IMG/VR virus record: IMGVR_UViG_3300031521_000122
Span: 1 to 44,735 of that record
Reading direction: 5' to 3' (one strand)
Source of the DNA: a virus
Length of the DNA: 44,735 nucleotides
Shown: positions 24,819 to 33,084 of the stretch, piece after piece
Position numbering within the stretch: the stretch's first letter is position 1
Layout: each line of letters starts with the position of its first letter
Notes under the pieces: generated by a model
Databases searched by the model: none
Told to the model about the DNA's origin: nothing
Seen by the model: only the letters and a program-made list of their open reading frames with translations
Translations under genes and position numbers: made by a program

Positions 24819-25090
24819 CCGCTCCTACAGGCAGCCTTTAGGCCGCTAAGCCCATTTAAGGGCACAAACCCCCACCTAATGCGGAAAACCCGCAGAAAAC
24901 CGCCATAGCTATAGGGCTTTACCTAATGCGCGCGGATTTGCTGAAATTTTTTTCAGGATTTCTTGGCCCTCGGCCTAAAGTGCTAAAAACCCATTGAAAT
25001 CGTTGGATAAAATCGCACTACCCCCGCCCTAATGGGCACCTAAAATTAAAGGGGCACCACTATAGCCGGGCGCGTGGGTCCGCTGGCAGC
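24819..25090 (+). other. gene-free region with CCTAAWR repeats and small hairpins, possible origin or control region
   Basis: No convincing gene on either strand. The 7-base word CCTAATG/CCTAAAR occurs five times (24875, 24922, 24974, 25028, 25039). Short inverted repeats are GCCT-TT-AGGC, GCCCATTTAAGGGC, CTGAAA-TTTT-TTTCAG (24941-24956) and GCCC-TAAT-GGGC. The T-rich 24941-24965 block is easily melted. The region separates the tRNA unit from the replication operon, so iteron-like origin or regulator binding are both possible. Confidence 0.35.
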
Positions 25091-25119
25091 TTGCTTCCAT
25101 GTGGCAAACGCGGCATACT
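25091..25119 (+). promoter_or_regulatory. sigma70-like promoter for the replication operon
   Basis: TTGCTT (25091-25096), a 17-base spacer, then CATACT (25114-25119). The predicted start is near 25126, just ahead of the ribosome site GAAGGAG (25132-25138) of the first gene. Confidence 0.4.
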
Positions 25120-25147
25120 TTGGTTTGTAACGAAGGAGCCGCATGGC

Positions 25148-25546
25148 ATGGGAAAAGTTTTCCTCATTCAGACACCCTCTATCGACCGAAAGGGGCGGTC
25201 TATCAACATTCAAGCAGCGGCGGTTCATGGGGATGTGCTGGTTGTCCTTGATGCCGGTGACTACCCGACATACCGTTCCGCGAAATGCCTGGACAAGGTC
25301 ACTCACAAGCTGTCAGAGTTCAACCCGGACCAAGACTTTCTTCTATGGGCCGGTGGCGATACACTGTCTGCTGTCATGGCAGGCGCAGTCCTGTATCGTT
25401 TCGGCTTGACGAGATTCCGCTGGTTACGGTTCGAGCGTTTCCGCAACGAGGACGGGACACGCGACAACGACCGTGGCGAATACCACCCCATCTGGGTCAA
25501 CCTCTTTCCCCCGACTGACGATGGGCAGCTTTCCCTTAACGTCTAA
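25148..25546 (+). CDS. hypothetical protein, first gene of the replication operon
   Basis: A 132-residue protein of unknown function. It reads as a compact alpha/beta fold: MGKVFLIQTPSIDRKGRSIN, HGDVLVVLDAGDYPT, NPDQDFLLWAGGDTLSAVMA, and a charged region with FRWLRFERFRNEDGTRDNDRG ending in a YHPIWVNLF strand. The GEYHPI...F ending and RFRNEDG motif look conserved-type rather than random. ATG 25148 is preferred to ATG 25143 (other frame) because it continues the coding frame and lies 9 bases after GAAGGAG. Position suggests an early-expressed or replication-linked role. Confidence 0.65.
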   Translation: MGKVFLIQTPSIDRKGRSINIQAAAVHGDVLVVLDAGDYPTYRSAKCLDKVTHKLSEFNPDQDFLLWAGGDTLSAVMAGAVLYRFGLTRFRWLRFERFRNEDGTRDNDRGEYHPIWVNLFPPTDDGQLSLNV

Positions 25547-25560
25547 CAACGAAGGATACC

Positions 25561-26208
25561 ATGATAGACTTTATTGAAGATGGCGAAGAAGACGCCAAAG
25601 CGGCAGTATCTGAGGATAAACTCGTCCTCATCTCCACTGCGGCGGTGAAACTCACGGTCATCGACACCGAAATCGCACGGTTGACGCTGCAACTGGACAG
25701 CATCAACAAGGACCGTGAGCAGATTGTCTCGCGGGTGTTGCCTGACCTAATGGCGGAATGCCAGATGGAGTCCTTTCGCCTCGAAGGCGGCGCAAGCGTC
25801 GTCGTTAAGGAGTTCATCAATCTCAGCATTCCGTCGGAAGCCGCCATCGAAAAGGCATATGGCGACGAACGGCAAGACTTGATCGGCCGTCGCAAGGAAT
25901 GCTTTGCATGGATGCGCGAACACGGCCATGACGACATAATCAAGTCCGAGGTTGACGTTATCTTCCCGAAGGGAAAGGACCACCTTTGCGGTCTTATCAT
26001 CGAGGCCGTCAACGCCGTCGATAAAGCGCAAGACATCGGCCTTTCGGTGGCGCAATCTTACGGGGTTCACGCGGCCACACTGAAAAAGTGGGCCAACGAA
26101 CTCAAGGCCGACGGCGAACTCGGCACACTGCCGCAGGAAGCCTTTTCTCTCTTTGTTGGCAAACGTGCCAGCATCGAATACCCCAAGCAAAAGAAGGCGC
26201 GCAAATAA
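25561..26208 (+). CDS. hypothetical replication-region protein
   Basis: A 215-residue protein directly before the SSB-like gene, starting at ATG 25561 after GAAGGA. Residues 20-60 form a coiled coil (TEIARLTLQLDSINKDREQI). The middle has LPDLMAECQMESFRLEGG, WMREHGHDDIIKSEVDVIF, and the end VHAATLKKWANELKADG, GTLPQEAFSLFVGKRASIEY and a basic tail. I have seen this domain order in phage genes next to single-strand-binding proteins, but know no function. It could bind DNA or an SSB partner. Confidence 0.6.
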   Translation: MIDFIEDGEEDAKAAVSEDKLVLISTAAVKLTVIDTEIARLTLQLDSINKDREQIVSRVLPDLMAECQMESFRLEGGASVVVKEFINLSIPSEAAIEKAYGDERQDLIGRRKECFAWMREHGHDDIIKSEVDVIFPKGKDHLCGLIIEAVNAVDKAQDIGLSVAQSYGVHAATLKKWANELKADGELGTLPQEAFSLFVGKRASIEYPKQKKARK

Positions 26209-27081
26209 ATGGCAACGAAGAAACACGAAGACACCACCGTTACCTCCGAAGCGACCACAACCGACGTGGCTGTCGTCACCGAACCCGCTACCGCGCTTGC
26301 CGTGGTGTCCGATGACGACCTGATGGCCGAGGATTTCGATACCACCAACGACTTCGGCAGCGATGATCTTGCTGTCCCCTTTCTGCGTATCCTCCAAGCA
26401 AATTCGCCAGCGGCTGTTAAGCGTGGCGAAGAATATGTTCCCGGCGCGGAACCGGGGCATTTCCTGAATACCGTCACCAAGCAAGTCTATTCGGGCGAAG
26501 ACGGTGTTATCATCGTCCCCGTGGCCTACCACAAGAACCTGACTGCGTGGAAGCCCCGTGCGCAAGACGGTTCCGGTGGGGGCTTCGTCCACGACTACGG
26601 TACCGACATGTCGGCCCTGACCCAGGCGGAGCGGAACGAAAAGAACAAGATGATCGATCGCGACGGCAATGAGCTCGTCGAGTCCGGCAACTACTATGTT
26701 CTTGTCGTTAATCCCGATGGTTCGTTCAACGAAGCGTTGCTGTCGCTGAGCTCCACGCAGCTCAAATATAGCCGCCAGTGGAACAGCATCATCAACGGCC
26801 TGCTCATCAAGCACCCCACGACCGGCAAAATGGCCCGCCCGGCCATGTTCTACATGTCCTACAACATCACCACTAAGGTCGAGAAGAAGGGCGAGAACCA
26901 GTGGTTCGTCGTCAACATTCACCAGGGCACCCGCACGGCCGACCTGGACAATGGCATGGATATCTACCTCGCCGCGAAGAACTTCCGTGAAATCATCTCC
27001 TCCGGCAAGGTGAAGGTCGTGGATGACCGGCCTGCCAGCAGCGGAAACCCGGATGACGAGGGTGGCGACATCCCCTTCTAA
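26209..27081 (+). CDS. single-stranded DNA-binding protein-like
   Basis: A 290-residue protein. The N-terminal 50 residues are Thr/Ala/Asp-rich and flexible. The core (residues 50-255) is beta-rich with FLRILQANSPA, VIIVPVAYHKNLTAWKPR, YVLVVNPDGSFNEALLSLSS and FYMSYNITTKVEKKGENQWF. The C-terminus DDEGGDIPF ends in the acidic D-I-P-F tip that SSB proteins use to recruit partners. Codon use is strongly C-ending, consistent with high expression. It follows the previous stop directly and is ended by a classic terminator, so its level can be set separately from the primase. Confidence 0.65.
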   Translation: MATKKHEDTTVTSEATTTDVAVVTEPATALAVVSDDDLMAEDFDTTNDFGSDDLAVPFLRILQANSPAAVKRGEEYVPGAEPGHFLNTVTKQVYSGEDGVIIVPVAYHKNLTAWKPRAQDGSGGGFVHDYGTDMSALTQAERNEKNKMIDRDGNELVESGNYYVLVVNPDGSFNEALLSLSSTQLKYSRQWNSIINGLLIKHPTTGKMARPAMFYMSYNITTKVEKKGENQWFVVNIHQGTRTADLDNGMDIYLAAKNFREIISSGKVKVVDDRPASSGNPDDEGGDIPF

Positions 27082-27130
27082 ACAGAAAAGCGCACGGTAG
27101 TGTCGTAACTCGACACTACCGTTTTTCTGT
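27082..27130 (+). terminator. classic Rho-independent terminator after the SSB-like gene
   Basis: An 11-bp perfect stem (CGGTAGTGTCG at 27095-27105 with CGACACTACCG at 27111-27121), loop TAACT, then TTTTT. ACAGAAAA before the stem pairs with TTTTCTGT after it, so it should act in both directions. Confidence 0.9.
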
Positions 27131-27144
27131 CCGTTGGGGATTTC

Positions 27145-28698
27145 ATGATGGCGTGTACGGCAGAACAGATACGGCAATTCCTATCCGTCTTCGACGGGTA
27201 TACGGGGGCTTACGGGCAATTCGCAATCAAGGGGGTAAACACTGAAAAGGGGAAGGCCGAGGGCAAGGCATGGACGTGCCCTGGAGCGCCACCTGACGAA
27301 GTGGTTTCCGCGCATCTGAACGGTGCGGGGGCTGGACTGGGTATTGTCATGCTACGCGAAGACGATACCTGCATGTTCGGGGCAATCGACATTGACCTCT
27401 ATAAGAACATTGATCATGTGGCGATTGCTGCGACTATCGAACGGCATGGCTTGCCGCTGGTCCTATGCCGCAGTAAATCAGGCGGGGCGCACCTGTACCT
27501 GTTCCTAAAGGAACCGACACCAGCATTCCTTGTGCAAGCGCGCCTGTCCGAATGGTGTGCCTTGCTTGGGTACAGCAACAAGACTGAGATTTTCCCCAAG
27601 CAAACAACCCGTGCGTCGAAAGAGGATATCGGGAACTGGATCAACCTACCCTATTACGGGGCGGCGCGCACCATGCGTTATGCAATCCGCAATGGGGTAG
27701 CGATAAGCCTTGACGAGTTCTTCGCATATGTCGAAGACAAGCGCGTATCAATGCAGGAAATGGAAGTCCCTGTATTCGATACGCCGGAGGAAACTGACCC
27801 ATTCTATGAAGCACCACCATGCCTCGTTGCAATCCATCGTGCGGGTGGGTTTAGCGATGGTACGAAGAAGAATGGTATGTTCAGCGTGCTCATCTACCTG
27901 CGCAAGCGGTTTCCTGATACGTGGGAAGACAAGGCACACCATTACAACGGGTTGATGGCGAACCTGAAAGTCGATGAAGTTAATCAGCTCATCAAATCGT
28001 TGGGCAAGAAAGACTATTCGTACAAGTGCAAAGACTCTCCCATCAGTACCGTGTGCCAGCGCAAGGCGTGCCTATCGAAGGAATTCGGCGTTGGCGGGCT
28101 AGGCCCTGAGCACATGGGGTTCAATATCCTAGGGGTCACACGATACACATCGCCGAATGAACCGCCGTTGTGGGGGCTGGAAGTCAACGGCGTCCGTATC
28201 ATTATGAGCACCGATGAATTCTGCTCCATGCCACTCTTCAATAAGCGGTGCGTGGGGCTGGGGCTGGGTGTCCCCGTGCAAGTACCGGCTGCGCGCTGGG
28301 TTAAGATGCTTGATGAAATGTCAAAGGGATCGCAAGAGGTCCCGTTGCCGATCGATGCATCTGCTACCGGCCAGTTGTGGATACATATTGAAGACTACCT
28401 TCGCAATGCCAAAGGCAAGTCCATGGACAGCTTGCTTAACGGGGCCGTGTACCTGGATAATGGCAAAGTCCATTTTACGACGAAGGCACTATTCTCATAC
28501 CTGAAAGCCGCAAAGGTAGAATACAAATCAACCCAGGACGTGTGTCTCCTTCTGCGCGAGAAGGGTGCATCGAATAAGACAGTGGCGATGAAGAAGACGA
28601 GCCGTTCGGTGTGGACTATGCCCGCGCCGGATCAGGTTATTGATGATAAACCAGTAGACGCAGTTCCCGTCTTTGCTGAGCAAGATACGGAGTTCTGA
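27145..28698 (+). CDS. primase of the archaeo-eukaryotic (AEP/PrimPol) superfamily
   Basis: A 517-residue protein with the three AEP motifs: metal-binding Asp82/Asp84 in GAIDIDLYKN, SGGAHLYLF (residues 112-120) with the motif II His116, and GNWINLPYYG (163-172). A Cys cluster (Cys295, Cys304, Cys309 in YKCKDSPISTVCQRKAC) followed by FGVG is the zinc-type region usual in phage primases of this kind. The C-terminal 200 residues are helical and may bind helicase or regulate. It makes primers on single-stranded DNA. Either ATG 27145 or 27148 could start it (GGGG upstream). It replaces the DnaG-type primase of many phages. Confidence 0.75.
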   Translation: MMACTAEQIRQFLSVFDGYTGAYGQFAIKGVNTEKGKAEGKAWTCPGAPPDEVVSAHLNGAGAGLGIVMLREDDTCMFGAIDIDLYKNIDHVAIAATIERHGLPLVLCRSKSGGAHLYLFLKEPTPAFLVQARLSEWCALLGYSNKTEIFPKQTTRASKEDIGNWINLPYYGAARTMRYAIRNGVAISLDEFFAYVEDKRVSMQEMEVPVFDTPEETDPFYEAPPCLVAIHRAGGFSDGTKKNGMFSVLIYLRKRFPDTWEDKAHHYNGLMANLKVDEVNQLIKSLGKKDYSYKCKDSPISTVCQRKACLSKEFGVGGLGPEHMGFNILGVTRYTSPNEPPLWGLEVNGVRIIMSTDEFCSMPLFNKRCVGLGLGVPVQVPAARWVKMLDEMSKGSQEVPLPIDASATGQLWIHIEDYLRNAKGKSMDSLLNGAVYLDNGKVHFTTKALFSYLKAAKVEYKSTQDVCLLLREKGASNKTVAMKKTSRSVWTMPAPDQVIDDKPVDAVPVFAEQDTEF

Positions 28699-28699
28699 T

Positions 28700-30184
28700 G
28701 TGGGTAGAACTACCATTCTTTTTGGACCACCCGGCACAGGGAAAACAACAAGCCTTCTTGCGGCGGTTGACGATGCTATACACCAGGGCATAGACCCAGA
28801 CCGCATTGCCTTTATGTCGTTCTCGCGGGAGGCCGCTAACGTTGCGGTTTCCCGTGCAGCGGAGAAGTTCTTTCTATCCGCAAGCGAATTGCCGCATTTC
28901 CGAACGCTTCACTCCGCCGCTTATCGCCAGCTCGGCCTTGCGCGGGGGGATGTGCTTGGTACGGCGCACTTCACCGAAATAGGTGATGCCATCGGCCTTA
29001 ACTTCCGTGCCTCCTACGATGAGGAGACGGAGCGACCTGTGATGGCAAACAACTGCGTCGGTGACACTTGTTATCGCATATACAGCCTTGCGCGGGCCAA
29101 GGGTACCACGCTTGAGGATGAATGGCGGCTGTCTGAAGAGGCGGATATCCTGCTGTCAACCGTAAGGCTGTTCGCGGCCACGCTTGCTGAGTACAAGCGT
29201 GCGAAGCGACTGCTTGATTTCAACGACATGTTGGATATGGCGCAATCGCCGCTGGATGTTGACCTATTCATCATCGACGAGGCGCAGGATTTGACGCCCG
29301 CGCAATGGGGCGCGGCGCGGCGCATGGGTGCAACTGCGGAAACGGTGCTGTTAGGCGGAGACGATGACCAAGCTATTTATTCATGGGCCGGAGCAGACAG
29401 TTCATCACTACTCCGTTTCAAGGGGGCAAGGAAGGTCTTGCCAATCTCCTATCGCCTTCCGCGTAAGATTAAGGTTTTGGCTGATGCTATTGCGGCGCGC
29501 ATCTCTGCCCGCGTGCCGAAGGTGTTTAGTCACAATGGCTCTTGTGGTGAAGTCGAGTGGGTCAATTCGGTTTCGGATATCAACCTACGAGACGGGAAGC
29601 GGTGGCTCCTCCTTGCCCGCAACCGCTTTCAGATAGCCGCACTTGAGCGCGAGGCACGGGCGCAGGGCGTGGTGTACAAGTCAGAAGGCCGGTGGTCAAA
29701 TGCGTCAAAGGTCATGCGAGCCGTCATCAACTATGAGAAGCTACGCCGTGGCGACCAGCTTGCCGCGTATGAGACCCGCGAAATGGCCTCGTTGATAGCG
29801 GATATGCAGCCGCCTAGCGGGTTGGAGTTCTATACGTGGGAAAAGCTGCGCTTCCCGTTTAGCGGCGCGCCGGATTGGATGGGTGCGTTAACCCGGCTGT
29901 CGCTGGAGGATATCGAATATATTCGTGAACTGCGCCGCAATGGGGAAAGCTTATCTGAGCCTGGGCGGGTGGTTATCAGCACAATCCACGGTGCCAAAGG
30001 CAACGAGGCCGACAATGTGTTTTTGATGACCGATATTGCTAAGCGCGTTTGGGAAAATGTGCTTGTTAACCCGGATGATGAGCAACGGGTAATGTACGTG
30101 GCGGTATCGCGTGCGAAAGAGCAACTTATTCTTTCGCGCCCCAACACGATTAGGTCGTGGGATTTATCCACGTATTCCACTTAA
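28700..30184 (+). CDS. UvrD/Rep-like superfamily 1 DNA helicase (copy 1)
   Basis: A 494-residue helicase. Walker A GPPGTGKT is at residues 9-16, motif II DEAQDLTPAQW at 193-203, motif III GGDDDQAIYSWAGA, motif V VVISTIHGAKGNEADNVFL, and motif VI YVAVSRAKEQL. It is shorter than E. coli UvrD (720), mainly lacking the large 1B/2B insertions. GTG 28700 is 7 bases after GGAG (28689-28692) and directly follows the primase stop. Beside the primase and polymerase it is a candidate replicative or accessory helicase, since no DnaB-type helicase is seen in the window. Confidence 0.8.
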   Translation: MGRTTILFGPPGTGKTTSLLAAVDDAIHQGIDPDRIAFMSFSREAANVAVSRAAEKFFLSASELPHFRTLHSAAYRQLGLARGDVLGTAHFTEIGDAIGLNFRASYDEETERPVMANNCVGDTCYRIYSLARAKGTTLEDEWRLSEEADILLSTVRLFAATLAEYKRAKRLLDFNDMLDMAQSPLDVDLFIIDEAQDLTPAQWGAARRMGATAETVLLGGDDDQAIYSWAGADSSSLLRFKGARKVLPISYRLPRKIKVLADAIAARISARVPKVFSHNGSCGEVEWVNSVSDINLRDGKRWLLLARNRFQIAALEREARAQGVVYKSEGRWSNASKVMRAVINYEKLRRGDQLAAYETREMASLIADMQPPSGLEFYTWEKLRFPFSGAPDWMGALTRLSLEDIEYIRELRRNGESLSEPGRVVISTIHGAKGNEADNVFLMTDIAKRVWENVLVNPDDEQRVMYVAVSRAKEQLILSRPNTIRSWDLSTYST

Positions 30185-30187
30185 CCC

Positions 30188-30215
30188 TTGCGCCACAAAA
30201 CACGCATGGTATTAT
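30188..30215 (+). promoter_or_regulatory. possible promoter ahead of the coiled-coil/HTH gene
   Basis: TTGCGC (30188-30193), 16-base spacer, TATTAT (30210-30215). It lies in the 82-base gap between helicase copy 1 and the next good start, and is only moderately like a sigma70 site. Confidence 0.3.
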
Positions 30216-30266
30216 CTGGGTATCAAAGCGGCACCCGATACCGCACACGAAGAGGCACAGTGGGAA

Positions 30267-31334
30267 ATGCCAGTGTTGGTGTTGCACTACCAGGAGCGCA
30301 AGGCGCTCGCAAAGGCCATCTGCTTTGATGGCTTTCAATCTGCGCAAGACTTTGTTACCGGCCCTGGGGCTGCTGATGAAAGTGCATGGATTATCTGGGG
30401 TGCGATGACACTGCTGGAAGTTTACGCTCCCGCTGTTCTCGCGTTTAGAAACAGGCATGCAAAGCCCAAAGTCGGGGTTTTTTCGGGCAGCATAGCCGAA
30501 TGTCAAGAGGTTTTCAGTCTCATGCAAAAGCACCAGGAAGAAACGAAGAAAGCCCCCAAGCCGCCGAAGACCGACGATGCCGCCCCGGCGGTGGATACCG
30601 TGCCGCCCAACGATACCGCACCGATCACTGAACAACCTGCCGCCGAAACCACGGATGCCGATATCCCTGACGCTGCCGACGCTGCCGTGATGGAGGCGCA
30701 GGCCAAGGCTGCCGAAGCCAAGAAAGCTGCCGACGCCGCCAAGGAAGCGGCCAAGAACGCGGCGTTGGCTGCCAAGGCCGAAGCCAAGAAGGTCACGGAC
30801 GCTGCCAAGGCCGACGCCAAAGCTGCCGAGAAGAAGGCCCGTGACGAAGCGGCGGCTGCCGCCAAGGCCATCAAGGACGCCGAGAAGGCTGCTGCGGCTG
30901 CGCCGAAATACACCGACGCCGAAATCGAAGCCGCCAAGGCCGAAATCGAAGCGGTCCGTGCGACCGTTCTGGAAAACATTACCGCAGCCAAATCCGAGTT
31001 CGACAAGATCGTCGCCGAGGAAAAAGCCAAGGTCGATGTTATCCGCGAGAAGCACAAGGATATCATCAAGCCGACCCGCACCAAGGCGGTCACGGCCGAC
31101 GGCAAACCCGCCGTGGTTCGATCTGTGGACCGCTTCGGTATCAACACCCCTTCCAAGAAGTCCGAGGTTGCGGAATTCCTGGTCCAGGGTGCCACCATGA
31201 CGCAGATCAAGAACAAGTTCGGCGGCACGCATTACAGCCTGCTCGGTGAATTGGCTGAACTCGGGCACCACATCGAACGCGATGGGGCAATCATTCGGCT
31301 GACCCATAAGGACGACGTGCGCAACAAGGGCTAA
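30267..31334 (+). CDS. Ala/Lys/Glu-rich coiled-coil protein with C-terminal HTH-like domain (copy A)
   Basis: A 355-residue protein in three parts: an N-terminal globular segment (LVLHYQERKALAKAICFDGF, WIIWGAMTLLEVYAPAVL); a long Ala/Lys/Glu-rich coiled coil like histone H1 tails or phage internal proteins; and a C-terminal 65-residue domain (VDRFGINTPSKKSEVAEFL, ATMTQIKNKFGGTHYSLL, RDGAIIRLTHKDD) reading as a winged-helix fold. The last part, plus SEFDKIVAEEKAKV before it, is shared with the protein at 38521. It probably binds DNA. ATG 30267 is my choice; the frame is open back to GTG 30111 but that region overlaps the helicase. The coiled-coil section is highly C-ending in codon use. Confidence 0.6.
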   Translation: MPVLVLHYQERKALAKAICFDGFQSAQDFVTGPGAADESAWIIWGAMTLLEVYAPAVLAFRNRHAKPKVGVFSGSIAECQEVFSLMQKHQEETKKAPKPPKTDDAAPAVDTVPPNDTAPITEQPAAETTDADIPDAADAAVMEAQAKAAEAKKAADAAKEAAKNAALAAKAEAKKVTDAAKADAKAAEKKARDEAAAAAKAIKDAEKAAAAAPKYTDAEIEAAKAEIEAVRATVLENITAAKSEFDKIVAEEKAKVDVIREKHKDIIKPTRTKAVTADGKPAVVRSVDRFGINTPSKKSEVAEFLVQGATMTQIKNKFGGTHYSLLGELAELGHHIERDGAIIRLTHKDDVRNKG

Positions 31335-31344
31335 GTTCGGCGGA

Positions 31345-31385
31345 AAGGGCGGTGTTCTGACATGGACACCGCCCTTCTTGTTTGT
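31345..31385 (+). terminator. terminator between the coiled-coil protein and methyltransferase genes
   Basis: A perfect 11-bp stem (AAGGGCGGTGT at 31345-31355 with ACACCGCCCTT at 31366-31376), 10-base loop, then CTTGTTTGT. Confidence 0.8.
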
Positions 31386-31395
31386 GGGGTATTTT

Positions 31396-32487
31396 ATGTC
31401 CAAACGACGTGCCAATCTCGATAAAGATTCCCTCTTTGACGCAGAGGATATCAACCCTGGCCCCGAGGCTGGGTTGCGCGGAAAGTTCCTGGTCCCGCCG
31501 TTCACCGTGCTAAACGCCCGAGAGGGGTGGTGGCAGGCCCGCAAAACCGATTGGGTGCGGCTGGGCATTAAAAGCGAGGTGGGGCGGGGAGCACCTATCG
31601 GCGGCAGCCTTTTGCCTGCTGACCGCGCTAAAAACGCAGCCAAGGCCGAAAGCTTTCGGTGCAATGGCCCCGGCGGGCTGGGTGCGCGGTATGGCAAGGC
31701 AGGGGCTATCCCTGGCGGCGGCACGGGCAAGAATTCCGCCTACATGTTTCGTACCGATGACGGTTATGATACCGGAGATGATGCCCAATCCGCTGGCACT
31801 GGCACCAGCATTTTCGATCCCGTGTTGTGCGAACTTTCTTACCTATGGTTCGCCCCCGAAGGCGGCACAATCTTAGACCCTTTCGCTGGCGGTAGCGTCC
31901 GGGGTGTAGTGGCAAGTTATATAGGCCACGCCTATACTGGCATTGACTTACGAGCAGAACAAATCGACGCTAACCGCCTGCAAGGCGCGCTGATTTGCAA
32001 GAATGAGACGCCCCCTGTGTGGCATACGGGTGATAGCAATGTGGTCCTTGATACGCTTCCCGATAGCAACTATGATTTCCTGTTCAGTTGTCCCCCTTAC
32101 GCTGATTTGGAACGATACAGTGATGACCCTAGCGATCTATCAACGATGGATTACGACGAGTTCGTCAAAGTCTATCGTTCCATCATCGCAAAAGCCTGCG
32201 CAAAGCTGAAAGACAACCGCTTTGCCTGCTTTGTCGTGGGCGACGTGCGCAGCAAGAAGACTGGCGGATACCGCAACTTCCCCGGCGATACCATTACGGC
32301 GTTCATGGACGCAGGATTGATGCTATACAACGAAGCAATCCTCGTCACGTCGGTAGGCTCACTGCCCATCCGTACCGGCTTGCAGTTCAATGCAGCCCGC
32401 AAAATGGGCAAGACCCACCAGAATATCCTTGTGTTCTACAAGGGTGATCAAAAGCAAATCAAAGAACAGTTTGGGCCTGTGGTCTGA
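31396..32487 (+). CDS. DNA methyltransferase (N6-adenine or N4-cytosine type)
   Basis: A 363-residue methyltransferase. The SAM-binding motif DPFAGGSVRG is at residues 161-170, followed by GHAYTGIDLRAEQ, and the catalytic SCPPYADLERY at 231-241 is the (D/S/N)PP(Y/F) motif of amino-methylating enzymes, with the binding motif before the catalytic one. The first 140 residues hold a Gly-rich segment with no known role. No matching restriction gene is nearby, so it is a solitary phage enzyme, probably for self-protection or regulation. GTGGGG lies 6 bases before ATG 31396. Recognition sequence cannot be predicted. Confidence 0.8.
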   Translation: MSKRRANLDKDSLFDAEDINPGPEAGLRGKFLVPPFTVLNAREGWWQARKTDWVRLGIKSEVGRGAPIGGSLLPADRAKNAAKAESFRCNGPGGLGARYGKAGAIPGGGTGKNSAYMFRTDDGYDTGDDAQSAGTGTSIFDPVLCELSYLWFAPEGGTILDPFAGGSVRGVVASYIGHAYTGIDLRAEQIDANRLQGALICKNETPPVWHTGDSNVVLDTLPDSNYDFLFSCPPYADLERYSDDPSDLSTMDYDEFVKVYRSIIAKACAKLKDNRFACFVVGDVRSKKTGGYRNFPGDTITAFMDAGLMLYNEAILVTSVGSLPIRTGLQFNAARKMGKTHQNILVFYKGDQKQIKEQFGPVV

Positions 32488-32503
32488 CGAAGGAGCAATA
32501 ACC

Positions 32504-32740
32504 ATGCGTGAGAAATATGTTGAAGAACGCTTTCCCAGCTATTTCATCTTTGGTTCTTCCGAGGAAGGAAAAGTTGATGTTGCATCAATAGATAACGACA
32601 CCGTCGTAACGGTAACAAAGGAACAGGCGGACATTATGATACTCAGCCGCAATAGCCTTGTCGACATGCTGGTTAAACTGGCACTTGATGAAGAAAATCA
32701 AGCGCGCTTTTTATCCATCTGGTACGACGGGGGAAAGTAA
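32504..32740 (+). CDS. hypothetical small protein
   Basis: A 78-residue acidic protein with good ribosome site (GAAGGAG, 32488-32495) before ATG 32504. It reads MREKYVEERFPSYFIFGSSE with a short strand DVASIDNDTVVTVTKEQAD, then a helix. No family recognised. It lies 16 bases after the methyltransferase and 2 bases before the next gene, so it is part of the replication operon. Confidence 0.6.
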   Translation: MREKYVEERFPSYFIFGSSEEGKVDVASIDNDTVVTVTKEQADIMILSRNSLVDMLVKLALDEENQARFLSIWYDGGK

Positions 32741-32742
32741 CC

Positions 32743-33084
32743 ATGTCAACTATGCAGAAATATGCTATCTTCACGGAAGATAGCTTTTATCTGGTCAACC
32801 TGCTGGGCGATACGGCTGCATGCGCCCTTGCTGTTTGTACCCCAGGCACTCTTGCCGTTATGCGGGCTGATGGAAACAAGATCCCACGCAACATCGCGGT
32901 CCCATCAAGTCACGAGATTGCAGTGAAAAGCCTTCTGCTCGAGCACTGCCAGCAATCTATCAATGATCAGAGAATCTCTTGCCCCGAAACCATTTATCAG
33001 ACAGACCGCGTTGTTGAAAACGCAGCCGATTTCATATGGGGTGTCTGCAATATCGTTGGATATCACGAAGAAGGGGAAGCGTAA
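32743..33084 (+). CDS. hypothetical protein upstream of the clamp-like gene
   Basis: A 113-residue protein, start ATG 32743 after GGGGGAAAG. N-terminal beta strands (KYAIFTEDSFYLVNLL, GTLAVMRADGNKIP) and a C-terminal helix (VVENAADFIWGVCNIVG). It has five cysteines without a metal-binding spacing. Function unknown; the TAA directly abuts the ATG of the clamp-like gene. Confidence 0.55.
   Translation: MSTMQKYAIFTEDSFYLVNLLGDTAACALAVCTPGTLAVMRADGNKIPRNIAVPSSHEIAVKSLLLEHCQQSINDQRISCPETIYQTDRVVENAADFIWGVCNIVGYHEEGEA

Noticed and set aside
25747-27177. Long minus-strand open frame (476 codons), with similar ones at 30150-31730 and 3884-4918
   Set aside because: They lie opposite well-supported + strand genes with strongly C-ending codons, which opens the antisense frame. 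Composition is Gly/Arg/Val-rich and no ribosome site or family motif is seen.
30111-30266. Earlier GTG start for coiled-coil protein copy A
   Set aside because: It would overlap the helicase gene by 74 bases and has no ribosome site; the first in-frame ATG is 30267. The true start remains uncertain.
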